DNA from: Verrucomicrobiota bacterium
GTDB taxonomy: Bacteria; Verrucomicrobiota; Verrucomicrobiia; Opitutales; Opitutaceae
Assembly: GCA_026398135.1 (NCBI GenBank)
Contig: JAPLTN010000006.1
Coordinates: 1-64,000, forward strand
Reading direction: 5' to 3'
DNA length: 64,000 nt
The position numbers and the translations under genes are program-made. Below, one piece after another: positions 56,126 through 64,000 of the stretch (its first letter is position 1; the number at the start of each line of letters is the position of its first letter). The notes beneath the pieces were generated by a model that saw nothing but the letters and a program-made list of their open reading frames with translations, searched no databases and was not told where the DNA came from.

Positions 56126-56808
56126 TAGCGGTCGGTGTTGAGATTAAAGCCAAGGAGCTGTTGCACGCGGGTGTTCACCGCCGAGCCGCCCTTGCGGCCG
56201 GGCTTAAACTTCCACTTGAGCACGGCTTGAATGGCCGCGTCATTGAAACCAGAATTGGACGTTTTCACGATGACGGGATCACGTACTTCACCACTGCTAT
56301 CCACGATGAATTGCACAACCACTTCGCCTTTGAGGCCTGAGCGACGCATTTCAAAGGGATATTGCGGTGCGATACGCACCCGGGCCTCGGGCTTCTGATC
56401 GAGGGTGGCTAGATCGAATATTTGACCCATGGCCTTGCCGCTGGCCACTGCGGGCCGGGTATTGGTCGGGATGGAAATCGCATTACCCGACGGACGGGTC
56501 ACGCCAGGAGGCGGCGGAGCTTGAATTTGCTGCACGAAAGGTGAGTCAATCGTGGCCGATGGCGTGTCGTTTTGCATCGGAGGCGCGAGATCGACGACTT
56601 CCGTCGGGGCATCAGCGACCATCTCTTCCTCGACGACCTCAGGCTTTTCCGGCTCGGGCGGCGGGGGCAGGTCGAGTTCGACGGTGGGTACTGCCGCCTT
56701 CGCTACGACTTTCTCGGCAACCGGCTTTTTGAAAAGGTAACCGGAAAAGGCCGTGCCTCCGTGAAGCAGAAGGGAGACAAAAATGGCTATGATTAGATCG
56801 CGGCTCAT
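56125..56808 (-). CDS. tonB: TonB-family energy transducer
   Basis: 227 residues. One N-terminal membrane helix ('LIIAIFVSLLLHGGTAFSGY'), a Pro/Glu-rich periplasmic spacer ('PPPPEPEKPEVVEEE'), and a C-terminal TonB domain ('RVRIAPQYPFEMRRSGLKGEVVVQFIVDSSGEV', 'FNDAAIQAVLKWKFKPGRK'). It links the ExbB-ExbD motor to outer-membrane receptors. It is 6 bp after the ExbD gene. The nearest receptor gene is not in the window. Confidence 0.9.
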   Translation of the reverse strand: MSRDLIIAIFVSLLLHGGTAFSGYLFKKPVAEKVVAKAAVPTVELDLPPPPEPEKPEVVEEEMVADAPTEVVDLAPPMQNDTPSATIDSPFVQQIQAPPPPGVTRPSGNAISIPTNTRPAVASGKAMGQIFDLATLDQKPEARVRIAPQYPFEMRRSGLKGEVVVQFIVDSSGEVRDPVIVKTSNSGFNDAAIQAVLKWKFKPGRKGGSAVNTRVQQLLGFNLNTDR

Positions 56809-56814
56809 GTCGGT

Positions 56815-57252
56815 TTAGCGGCCAGACGCGCGGTAGGCGGTCTCAATGGTTACAGTGGTGATGCCGGCCAGACGAACCTCGTCCAGCACTCGGATGACGT
56901 TACCATATTTGGCACGGTCATCACCCGTCACGAGAACCCGGGCACTGGGCGTGTTGGCTTTGTAGTTTGCCAATTTTGGGGTGATCTCGGCGAAAGTGAT
57001 CGGCTCTTTATTCCAAAAGGCGGACTCTCCATCGGAAACTTGAATGGTAACCGAGGTGTCTTCCTGGTCCTTCGGTGAAGCAGCGCTCGCCTGGGGCAGA
57101 TTCAACGGAACTGACTGAATTTTATTCAGTGAGAGGGTGAAGAGCACGAACGTAGCCAGCAGGAAGAAAATAACATCGATAAGCGGGATGATATCGATGC
57201 GCGCTTTCTTCGCCGAGGCTACCTGAATGGGACTGCCGAAAATGGAAGACAT
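56815..57252 (-). CDS. exbD: ExbD/TolR biopolymer transport protein 2
   Basis: 145 residues. The N-terminal helix contains 'IDIIPLIDVIFFLLATFVLFTL', with the proton-carrying Asp, and the periplasmic domain ends 'VRLAGITTVTIETAYR'. It is the second of two ExbD genes, 10 bp after the first. Two ExbDs beside one ExbB suggest a hetero-oligomer, as in other Bacteroidetes- and PVC-type systems. Confidence 0.92.
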   Translation of the reverse strand: MSSIFGSPIQVASAKKARIDIIPLIDVIFFLLATFVLFTLSLNKIQSVPLNLPQASAASPKDQEDTSVTIQVSDGESAFWNKEPITFAEITPKLANYKANTPSARVLVTGDDRAKYGNVIRVLDEVRLAGITTVTIETAYRASGR

Positions 57253-57262
57253 GACAAGTGGG

Positions 57263-57694
57263 TTACTCTGCTGGACGCAGGCGAGTTTCGATCAAGACCT
57301 TCGAGATGCCCGCTTTGCGGACCTCGTCGATGACGTAGCGCACTTGTTGAAAGAGCGCATTTTCATCACCATTGATAAGGATCTTAGGATCCTGCGTGGT
57401 CTGTTTGAAGGCCTGTAAGCGTATGATGAACTGATCGAGGTTAATAAGCTCCTTGTCCCAACCCAAGGTGCCATCGTCGCGAATCGACAAGGTCACCGAG
57501 GAGCTGGGATCCCGGGCCACGCTGGTACTCGTTTTTGGCAGCGTGACCGCCAGCCCCCCGCTCGTATTGAGCGAAAGCGTAAAGAGAACGAAGGTTGCGA
57601 GCAGGAAGAAGATAACATCGATCAAGGGAATGATATCGATGCGCGCCTTCTTCGGGCCGCTTCCACTGCGATTGCCGCCGCCTCCGCCTGCCAT
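57263..57694 (-). CDS. exbD: ExbD/TolR biopolymer transport protein 1
   Basis: 143 residues. Starts with a Gly-rich stretch, then the nearly identical membrane helix 'IDIIPLIDVIFFLLATFVLFTL' with Asp. The periplasmic part, 'QQVRYVIDEVRKAGISKVLIETR', is closely related to the second ExbD. It follows the ExbB gene by 47 bp. Confidence 0.92.
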   Translation of the reverse strand: MAGGGGGNRSGSGPKKARIDIIPLIDVIFFLLATFVLFTLSLNTSGGLAVTLPKTSTSVARDPSSSVTLSIRDDGTLGWDKELINLDQFIIRLQAFKQTTQDPKILINGDENALFQQVRYVIDEVRKAGISKVLIETRLRPAE

Positions 57695-57741
57695 GGTTCG
57701 GGTTGGTTTAAGGGTTTAAGATAGAAGAGGGGAGTGCGCGA

Positions 57742-58398
57742 TCAGGCGCGACCGGCCTCTTCCTTCTTGATGGTCAGCTCGAGGGCGTTGGCAGCGTCAG
57801 TAATGTTGTGACGGGCTTCCTCGACGCGGGAGTTCAAGATGTTGTAGGGAAGCAAACCAACGATGGCGACCAGAAGGCCGCAGGCCGTGGCGATAAGAGC
57901 CTCGCCCACGCCGCCGGTGATTTTTCCGGCGTTGGCGGCGATGTCCCCGTCGCCAAGGGCGCCGAACGTGTTCATCATGCCCAAGACCGTTCCCAGAAGA
58001 CCGAGAAGAGGAGAAATGGTGATGCAAGTATCAAGAACAGCGATACCGCGCTGGAAGCGGTTCAGTTCTTGGTTGGCGGCGCGGGTAAACGCGTTGGTCA
58101 GCGAGTGATCTTTGTTGGTGAGCGCGTAAACCAAGACGCGGGCCACGTAATCTTTGCTTGGCGTTCCTAGCGTGATGGCACCGGCGGCATCGCCCTTTTC
58201 CACTTTCTCAAGCATCTGCTCGACGACCATGGGCTGGCGACGGACGCTCTCCGTGATCAAAAACAGGCTGCGCTCCACGACAGCCGTGACGGCCACGAAA
58301 GACACCAGCAAAATCGGCCACATGATCCAGCCACCATGGACGAAAAGTTCCATCGGCGTTTGGCCCATAACGAAGGCGATCGGTAGATTAAGGTACAT
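57742..58398 (-). CDS. exbB: ExbB/TolQ/MotA-family proton channel protein
   Basis: 218 residues with three membrane segments: 'WIMWPILLVSFVAVTAVVERSLF' near 24-46, 'TCITISPLLGLLGTVLGMMNTF' near 123-144, and 'GVGEALIATACGLLVAIVGLLPYNIL' near 163-188. It forms the stator ring that drives TonB. First gene of the seven-gene operon ending at 53728; its promoter lies in the 58399-58752 gap, which holds no other gene. Confidence 0.93.
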   Translation of the reverse strand: MYLNLPIAFVMGQTPMELFVHGGWIMWPILLVSFVAVTAVVERSLFLITESVRRQPMVVEQMLEKVEKGDAAGAITLGTPSKDYVARVLVYALTNKDHSLTNAFTRAANQELNRFQRGIAVLDTCITISPLLGLLGTVLGMMNTFGALGDGDIAANAGKITGGVGEALIATACGLLVAIVGLLPYNILNSRVEEARHNITDAANALELTIKKEEAGRA

Positions 58399-58752
58399 AG
58401 GTTGCGGATGTTAGGTTTGAGAAAAAATGTGGTAGGGAATCGCGAGAACGCAGTTCGCATGCCAAGGCAGAAGTTTTTTCATGCCAGACGATGAACTGGA
58501 ATGAGTGAACAGGATCCAAAGACAAATAAGTCAGCAACCTAGACCAAATAAATGCGTCGGAATAAGACCGGCGAAAAAGTGGCGGCAATGAAACGGCCCA
58601 GTAATTATTGAGCCGAAGTTTTAAAAACGGATCCGAATCGAGCAAAGAGTATCTCAGGAATGAGCTCAGCCGTATGCTGCGTCCTCAATCTCCGCCCTGT
58701 CGCTTGCGGAGCCGTTAGACATGGGTTTGGTGACCATGCAATTACCTTCACC

Positions 58753-59271
58753 ATGAAACGCATCCTCGCCCTTTCGGGCATCCTACTCGCCATGTTTTCC
58801 TTCGCCTCCGCAAATCCGGTAAACGTGGGCGACGCGGCTCCGGTCGCATCCGCCTTAGACCAGTCGGGCAGCACCCTGGATCTCGCCAAGGTTTACGCCA
58901 AAAACAAATATACGCTCGTATATTTCTATCCCAAGGCCGACACGCCCGGCTGCACCGCCCAAGGCTGTGCGCTGCGTGACTCCTATGAGAAACTGACCGA
59001 ACTGGGCATCGCCGTCGTCGGCGTGAGCACCGACAGCGTGGAGAGTCAGGCCGCTTTTCGCGCCAAATACTCACTGCCTTTCACCCTGCTGGCGGATACC
59101 GACAAGACGGTGATCAAGGCATTTGGCGTCGGCTCATTGTTTGGGTTTTCCAGCCGCCAGGCTTACTTGATCAAGGACGGCAAGGTGGTGTACGCCGACC
59201 ACAAGGGATCGACCAAACAACAAGCGGACGACGTCCTGGGCTTCATTGCGAAAGCGTCGGGCGGTTCGTAA
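58753..59271 (+). CDS. bcp: Secreted thioredoxin-dependent peroxiredoxin (Bcp/PrxQ type)
   Basis: 172 residues from the ATG at 58753; an upstream start exists but removes the signal peptide. Signal peptide 'RILALSGILLAMFSFASA' precedes the thioredoxin fold. The peroxidatic Cys in 'PKADTPGCTAQGCALRD' is paired with a second Cys at C-x4-C spacing, the PrxQ/Bcp resolving type. It reduces peroxides in the periplasm. A terminator follows. It is divergent from exbB. Confidence 0.9.
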   Translation: MKRILALSGILLAMFSFASANPVNVGDAAPVASALDQSGSTLDLAKVYAKNKYTLVYFYPKADTPGCTAQGCALRDSYEKLTELGIAVVGVSTDSVESQAAFRAKYSLPFTLLADTDKTVIKAFGVGSLFGFSSRQAYLIKDGKVVYADHKGSTKQQADDVLGFIAKASGGS

Positions 59272-59307
59272 GCACCGGCTTAAGAAGTAGCAGCCCCTTG
59301 AGGCCTA

Positions 59308-59337
59308 GCCCGGACCCGCGAAGGTCCGGGCTTTTTT
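59308..59337 (+). terminator. Terminator after bcp
   Basis: GCCCGGACC and GGTCCGGGC, nine pairs, followed by six Ts. Confidence 0.92.
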
Positions 59338-59362
59338 GTGCACCGCGCTTTAGACCGGACGC

Positions 59363-59395
59363 AAAAAAGCCGTCGGCGTTTTAAACGCCGACGGC
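59363..59395 (-). terminator. Terminator after the SWIB gene
   Basis: On the minus strand GCCGTCGGCGTTTA and its complement, a near-perfect stem, are followed by six Ts. It faces the bcp terminator, so the two transcripts are insulated. Confidence 0.9.
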
Positions 59396-59433
59396 TTCAA
59401 GGAATCGAGTGTCTTGGGGACGACTAGATCGGA

Positions 59434-59703
59434 CTACTTCTTGATATGGCCGGAGACCAGCTTGGTCATCTCGAACATGGTGACCGACTTCTTGCCGCCG
59501 AAAACAGCCTTAAGCTTATCGTCGGCGTTGATCTGGGTCTTAACTTTTTTGTCCTGGAGACCGTTCTTTTTGATATAGTCCCAGAGCTTCTTGGTAAGCT
59601 CCGTACGGGGGAGAGGTTTCGCACCGACCACGGCCGAGAGGACGTCGTCAGGTTGAACCGGTTTCATGAAGGCTGCGTTAGGTTTACGTTTGGTGGTGGC
59701 CAT
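59434..59703 (-). CDS. SWIB/MDM2-domain protein
   Basis: 89 residues from the ATG at 59703. The SWIB domain is nearly the whole protein: 'ELTKKLWDYIKKNGLQDKK', 'INADDKLKAVFGGKKSVTMFEMTKLV'. SWIB domains occur in chromatin remodellers of eukaryotes and, among bacteria, mainly in Chlamydiae, Verrucomicrobia and a few others. It probably interacts with DNA-associated proteins. Its presence supports the phylum call. The 159-bp gap to the ABC gene holds nothing seen. Confidence 0.9.
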   Translation of the reverse strand: MATTKRKPNAAFMKPVQPDDVLSAVVGAKPLPRTELTKKLWDYIKKNGLQDKKVKTQINADDKLKAVFGGKKSVTMFEMTKLVSGHIKK

Positions 59704-59862
59704 AGCGAGAATGGACGTAGAGTGGGGTTGGGCGAACGCAACCAAGATTTTCAGAGGTAAATTCACGTTTTTCAGAGGTAAAATTTCATACTTGCGCGCC
59801 CGCCCCGCAGGTGTTGCGCACCCCCGCGGCCCTGAAAGGCAAACCCTGTATTTTATTACTAA

Positions 59863-61749
59863 CTACGAAGTAACTTCGCCACCCGAAATAAAGCGGGCGT
59901 GCAAGCGGGAGTAATGGCCGCCTCGCGCAAGCAATTCAACATGCGAGCCCTGTTCAACGACGACACCCTGGTCCAACACCAGAATAAGATCGGCTGCTCG
60001 AATCGTGCTCAGCCGGTGGGCGACCACCAGACTGGTGCGCCCGGTTAGCAACCGGGCGAGCGCGGCCTGCAATCTGGCCTCTGTGAGGGAGTCGATGGCG
60101 CTGGTTGCCTCGTCCAAAATCACCAGCCGCGGATCAGCCAGCCAGGCCCGGGCAAAACATACCAGCTGGCGCTGACCAAGAGATAATCCGCCGCCACGCT
60201 CCCCCACCTCGGTCGCCAAACCGTCCGACAACATATCCGGGAGATCCTCGCAACCGAGCGCTGCCAGCGCGCCACGCACTTCGGCCTCCGTGGCCTCAGG
60301 CCGGGCGAAACGCAGGTTATCAAGCACGGTCCCCGTAAAAAGGAAGTTCTGCTGGGTAACCAGGCCGATCTGCCGGTGCAACGAACGCCCCGCCACGGTC
60401 TGGATTGGCTGGCCGTCGATCAGGATCTCGCCGGCGTCGGGCAAGTAAAGTTTGGTCGCCAAATTGATGATCGAGCTTTTGCCGCTGCCGGTATGGCCGA
60501 CCAGCGCGATAGTCTGGCCGGGGCGGGCGTGAAAGCTCACTTCGCGAAGCACGGGACGATCAGGCACGTAAGAAAACGAAACGGCACGAAACTCGAGGTC
60601 GATGCCGGGCGCGCAGCCCACCGATCCCGGCGCGCGCGGATCGGGTAAATCCCGCGCGGCGGGCGAATCAGTCCACTCGGGGACGCGGTCGATTAATTTA
60701 AAAACCCGTTCGGCCCCGGCCATGGCCACGAGCGCCTGGTTGTATTGATTTCCCAAGGCAGAAATCGGGCTGAAGAAAAGATTCGCGAAGAAAAAGAAGG
60801 TGATGAGATTGCCGATTTCCATTTCCCCGTGAAACGCCCGCCAGCCCCCGAGCAGCAGAAGCGCGGCGATGAAGAACTGGCTGTTGAGTTCGAGAATCGG
60901 ATTTAGGGTCGCGGAGGCACGGGCCAGGTTGAGATTATGCCGCGAGTGGTCGGCGAGCAGACGGCGAAAAAGCCCCGCGTTCGTATCCTCGCGCACGAAG
61001 CCCTGGGTCACGCGAATGCCATTTACCGACTCGGCCAGCGTCGCGGTCACGCGGCTAAAACTCTCCTGCGCGGCGCGAGTATAGCGGGAAAGGCGGTCCC
61101 GGAATTTACGGTTCACCAGCCAAACCACCGGGGCCATGCCGAGCACGACCAGAAACAGAACCCAGTCGGTCCAAAGCATGATCAGGGCGGCGCCGGTCAT
61201 TTGCCCGAGTTGCACGATGGAGACGAAAAAAACCTCCTGAATGCCCACGCGCAGCGACTCGATGTCCGAAGTCATGCGCCCCAGAATGCGCCCGAGTTTG
61301 GTTTGGTGAAAAAACGCCATGGGCTGGCGCTGCACGCTGGCGAAAAGATCCGACCGCAAACGATGCACGACTTGTTCACCCAGCTCCTGGGCATAGCGCA
61401 TCCGAAAGTGGAACAAGCCCTCGGTCGCCAAAGCGAGAGCGGCATAGGCGAACCCATTTAGCCAAAGCCCACGAAGGTCGCCTCCGGTGATGGGTCCGGC
61501 TATGGCTTTGCTGAACAGCCAAGTCAGGCCGTTGAGCTGGATGGCGCGGACCACGGTGAGAACGATCAGCGCGTTTCGCCGGGCAGACCATGGCCGGGTG
61601 TAATCCAGAATGCGCCGGACGAGATTCCATTCGAGCGGGCGTTGCGCCACTTCCTCGGCGTCATCCTGCGGCCGGGTAACCACGGTCAACGGCGCGACTC
61701 GATGCGCATCGGCAGGGTTAGCGGGCGATTGATTTGAAGCGGACTTCAT
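59863..61749 (-). CDS. ABC exporter half-transporter, canonical NBD subunit
   Basis: 628 residues: an N-terminal type IV membrane domain (about 40-340) and an ATPase domain with Walker A 'VGHTGSGKSS', signature 'LSLGQRQLV' (not the usual LSGGQ) and Walker B 'LVILDEATSAID' with the catalytic Glu. It overlaps its partner's stop by 4 bp. Together they form a heterodimer in which this subunit supplies the active Walker B but an unusual signature. Substrates may be lipids or drugs; nothing in the sequence decides. Confidence 0.92.
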   Translation of the reverse strand: MKSASNQSPANPADAHRVAPLTVVTRPQDDAEEVAQRPLEWNLVRRILDYTRPWSARRNALIVLTVVRAIQLNGLTWLFSKAIAGPITGGDLRGLWLNGFAYAALALATEGLFHFRMRYAQELGEQVVHRLRSDLFASVQRQPMAFFHQTKLGRILGRMTSDIESLRVGIQEVFFVSIVQLGQMTGAALIMLWTDWVLFLVVLGMAPVVWLVNRKFRDRLSRYTRAAQESFSRVTATLAESVNGIRVTQGFVREDTNAGLFRRLLADHSRHNLNLARASATLNPILELNSQFFIAALLLLGGWRAFHGEMEIGNLITFFFFANLFFSPISALGNQYNQALVAMAGAERVFKLIDRVPEWTDSPAARDLPDPRAPGSVGCAPGIDLEFRAVSFSYVPDRPVLREVSFHARPGQTIALVGHTGSGKSSIINLATKLYLPDAGEILIDGQPIQTVAGRSLHRQIGLVTQQNFLFTGTVLDNLRFARPEATEAEVRGALAALGCEDLPDMLSDGLATEVGERGGGLSLGQRQLVCFARAWLADPRLVILDEATSAIDSLTEARLQAALARLLTGRTSLVVAHRLSTIRAADLILVLDQGVVVEQGSHVELLARGGHYSRLHARFISGGEVTS

Positions 61750-63626
61750 GGGCCGTCCTCATCCAGTTCGCGATTATCCACGAGTTGCAGGTCCGCGATA
61801 CGACGATAGGGCCCGGGAGCGCGGAGGAGCTCCGCATGGGTACCTCGCTGCACGATGCGACCCTGCTCCATCACGACGATAAAATCAGCGCGCCGCAAGG
61901 TGCCCACCCGGTGCGCGACGATAAACGTGGTGCGACCACGCATCGCGGCGTCCAGGGCGCTAAAAATCTCGTGCTCGGTCTGGGCGTCGATCGCTGCGGT
62001 CGGATCGTCGAGCAACAGAATGGACGGCTCCAGCAGGAGCGCGCGAGCCAGCGCGAGGCGTTGGCGTTGACCGCCCGAAAGGGTATTACCGCCCTCGCCC
62101 AGCACGGTGGCGTAACCTTGAGGCAGCGCGGTGATAAAATCGTGCGCCTGGGCGATGCGGGCCGCGCGTTCGATTTGAGCCTGGGTGGCCTCGGGATGGC
62201 CAAAGGCGAGGTTGGCCGCGATGGTGTTGGAAAACAGAAAACTCTCCTGAAAAACGATGCCGATACGACGCCGCAGGTCATCCACCCGGAAACGTCGGGC
62301 ATCGACGCCATCGAGCAAAACCCGGCCGCCCTGCGGGTCGAAAAAACGCGGCACCAAACTCATCAACGCGCTTTTGCCCGCACCCGTGGCCCCGAGAATC
62401 GCGACACAGGCGCCGGCCGGCACGCGCAGATCGATATCTTGAAGCACCAAGGAGTCGGACTCGGCCGGCACCTTGTAGGCGAAACTAACCCGCTCAAAAC
62501 GCACCTCGCCCCGCAGCGTCGGACAGGGCAAGGCGTCGGCGGCGTCCGCCACTTCCACCGGGGCGTCGAGGATTTCAAATACACGCCGCGAGGCGACGAG
62601 AGATTGCTGCGCGCTGTTCACGATCGTGGCGAGCTGGTTGACCTGACCGGAAAACTGTTCCAGCAACCCGGCGAAAACCACCAAACCGGCCCCCAGCGGC
62701 AATTCGCCGCGTATGACCAAGCTGCCTCCATAACCGAGAAGCACGAGCAGGTTGATGCGCGTGAGCAGGCCGATCCCGGGCGAAAAGAGACTCACCCGCC
62801 AAAAGATACCCCGCTGCTGGTCGCGCACCTCGTCATTACGCAAGGAAAACGCCGCCAGATCCTCCTGCTCGCGACCGAAGGCCTTGATCACTTGGACGCC
62901 TTGAATCGACTCGGTGAAACGCTGGATCAAGCCCTCCGTAAGCAGCCGGTTATGCGCGTAACGGGGCTGAATGTGCTGCGAAAAATAAACCGAGGCCAGG
63001 GCCAGCGCGGGCGTGGTAGCCAGACAGGCAATAGTCAGTCCCGGACTGAGGTTCACCATGTAAACCAAGTAAACCGTGAGCGACGCCACCATGATCAGAC
63101 TTTGGATTAGCACCTGATCGACAAACATGCGCACGTTCTGCACGTCGCCGGTTACTCGCGTGATGATAGACCCGGTCGTGTTCGCGTCGTAAAAACGGAA
63201 ACTCAGCCGCTGCAACTTGGCGTAAAGTTCGGCTCGTAAATCCAAAACGAGGTGACGCTGCACAAGCTGGTTTACCGCGATGCTGTAACTGTAATTTAAC
63301 CAGGCACGAACCGCCGCCAGCAGCAAGATGCCCAAGGCCAGCGCCGAAACCACCGCAAAGGGCGACCACGAAGCCGGCGGCGGTGGAATTATCCCAAGAT
63401 CAAGCACCGCGAGAGGAGCGTGCGCATCCCGCGCGGCGCCAACCGCGTTCTTGATATAATCGATGCCATGGCCGCTTAAGGATAGTCCCGCCAAACCCAG
63501 CGTCAGCAGCACCGCTTGGAGCAACAGCACCTGGACGCAGCGTCCCCGATAGCGCCACGCCAGCCCCAGCAGACGCAGCACAAGCTGCCAGTCGGTATGA
63601 GGAGATTGGGTGACAGGCACGGACAT
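61746..63626 (-). CDS. ABC exporter half-transporter, degenerate Walker B subunit
   Basis: 626 residues from the ATG at 63626; in-frame starts up to 63656 exist. The six-helix membrane domain is followed by an ATPase with Walker A 'LGATGAGKSA', signature 'LSGGQRQRLALARALL' and Walker B 'ILLLDDPTAAID', where the catalytic Glu is replaced by Asp. In heterodimeric exporters such as TM287/288 this pattern makes one nucleotide site inactive. The ATG overlap with the partner implies equal production. Confidence 0.92.
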   Translation of the reverse strand: MSVPVTQSPHTDWQLVLRLLGLAWRYRGRCVQVLLLQAVLLTLGLAGLSLSGHGIDYIKNAVGAARDAHAPLAVLDLGIIPPPPASWSPFAVVSALALGILLLAAVRAWLNYSYSIAVNQLVQRHLVLDLRAELYAKLQRLSFRFYDANTTGSIITRVTGDVQNVRMFVDQVLIQSLIMVASLTVYLVYMVNLSPGLTIACLATTPALALASVYFSQHIQPRYAHNRLLTEGLIQRFTESIQGVQVIKAFGREQEDLAAFSLRNDEVRDQQRGIFWRVSLFSPGIGLLTRINLLVLLGYGGSLVIRGELPLGAGLVVFAGLLEQFSGQVNQLATIVNSAQQSLVASRRVFEILDAPVEVADAADALPCPTLRGEVRFERVSFAYKVPAESDSLVLQDIDLRVPAGACVAILGATGAGKSALMSLVPRFFDPQGGRVLLDGVDARRFRVDDLRRRIGIVFQESFLFSNTIAANLAFGHPEATQAQIERAARIAQAHDFITALPQGYATVLGEGGNTLSGGQRQRLALARALLLEPSILLLDDPTAAIDAQTEHEIFSALDAAMRGRTTFIVAHRVGTLRRADFIVVMEQGRIVQRGTHAELLRAPGPYRRIADLQLVDNRELDEDGP

Positions 63627-63758
63627 GGAAAAACCCATAGAACCCGAAACAGACAAAGGAGCCAGCCGGGCTTGGCTAAAAAATCACGCAATCGTTTCGT
63701 CGTGTTTCACGCGACTGATTTGCCACCCGCGTTTTCCTGCGCTCCCTCTGCCCAACTC

Positions 63759-64000
63759 ATGCAGCCCTTTCATCTTCACCTTCCCACGCAGATAATTTTC
63801 GGCAGCGACCAAGGAGCGAATTTCGCCACCGCCGCCGCCAAGCTCGGCCAACATGCGTTTATCGTCACCGGCTCCGGCTCGGTCGTGCGCCTCGGCTATC
63901 TGGCGGAAGTCGAGCGAGGGCTGACGGAAGCAGGCGTGAAAACGACCCATTTCACCGGAATCGAACCGAATCCCGAGGCCGAAACAGTGAACCGTGCCAC
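63759..64000 (+). CDS. Iron-containing alcohol dehydrogenase, N-terminal part (3' cut by window edge)
   Basis: 80 residues are visible from the ATG at 63759 and the frame is open at the end. 'FHLHLPTQIIFGSDQGANFATAA' and 'AFIVTGSGSVVRLGYLAEVERGL' match the start of the Fe-ADH superfamily (the beta strand, Gly-rich turn and dinucleotide-binding region). The metal-binding His residues would be further downstream. If complete it would reduce aldehydes or oxidise alcohols. It is divergent from the ABC genes. Confidence 0.75.
   Translation, partial: MQPFHLHLPTQIIFGSDQGANFATAAAKLGQHAFIVTGSGSVVRLGYLAEVERGLTEAGVKTTHFTGIEPNPEAETVNRA

Overview
The window looks like a chromosome segment of a high-GC verrucomicrobium, probably Opitutaceae-like. 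The reasons are the Planctomycetes-Verrucomicrobia type microcompartment locus, a SWIB-domain protein, an SHD1-thioredoxin protein, a long-form IspG and a large GH2 beta-galactosidase. Taxonomy is inferred from gene content only.

Region 1 (1-18053) is foreign DNA: an integrated plasmid-like element, open at the left edge. Its right end holds a tyrosine recombinase (16741-17904) next to a tRNA cut in the anticodon loop (18019-18053). Inside it, on the minus strand, are a helix-turn-helix protein, a plasmid RepA, two small proteins, a hairpin-rich candidate oriT, a MobV relaxase fused to a primase/Toprim domain, and four 18-bp iterons. To the left is a plus-strand defence operon: the C-terminal part of an MmeI/Eco57I-like methyltransferase, an SMC-like ATPase, a GHKL ATPase, a 753-aa protein with weak phosphoribosyltransferase-like features, McrB, McrC and a DUF445 membrane protein. 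The genes are 3-12 bp apart or overlap by about 4 bp, apart from a 46-bp gap before mcrB. The GHKL and 753-aa genes are visibly AT-richer than their neighbours. I know no named system with exactly this composition, and it is the best candidate for something undescribed.

Region 2 (18173-31844) is chromosomal: beta-galactosidase, a ribbon-helix-helix protein, a histidine-kinase-like ATPase, a phosphopantetheinyl transferase, a tandem class II aldolase, adenylosuccinate lyase, a PPi-type phosphofructokinase, an HxlR regulator with a DinB-like partner, and a secreted metallopeptidase-like protein. Three GTAACC-N5-GGTTAC palindromes lie in its intergenic gaps.

Region 3 (31953-39750, minus strand) is one microcompartment operon: PduL, BMC-H, BMC-H, acetate kinase, BMC-H, BMC-P, CoA-acylating aldehyde dehydrogenase, BMC-P, BMC-P, class II aldolase and malate/lactate dehydrogenase, closed by a clear terminator. 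The family's known role is breakdown of fucose or rhamnose phosphates through lactaldehyde, with the aldehyde kept inside the shell.

Region 4 (40010-64000) holds a secreted thioredoxin-like protein, a glycosylase-like protein, ispG, adenine deaminase, a secreted MTA/SAH nucleosidase-family protein, a vapBC pair, a minus-strand amide/nitrogen catabolic cluster (47721-53602), an ExbB-ExbD-ExbD-TonB-TPR-coiled-coil operon, a secreted Bcp peroxiredoxin, a SWIB protein, a heterodimeric ABC exporter and the start of an iron-type alcohol dehydrogenase. Two related inverted-repeat elements (43855-43924 and 49568-49659) flank the middle of this region.
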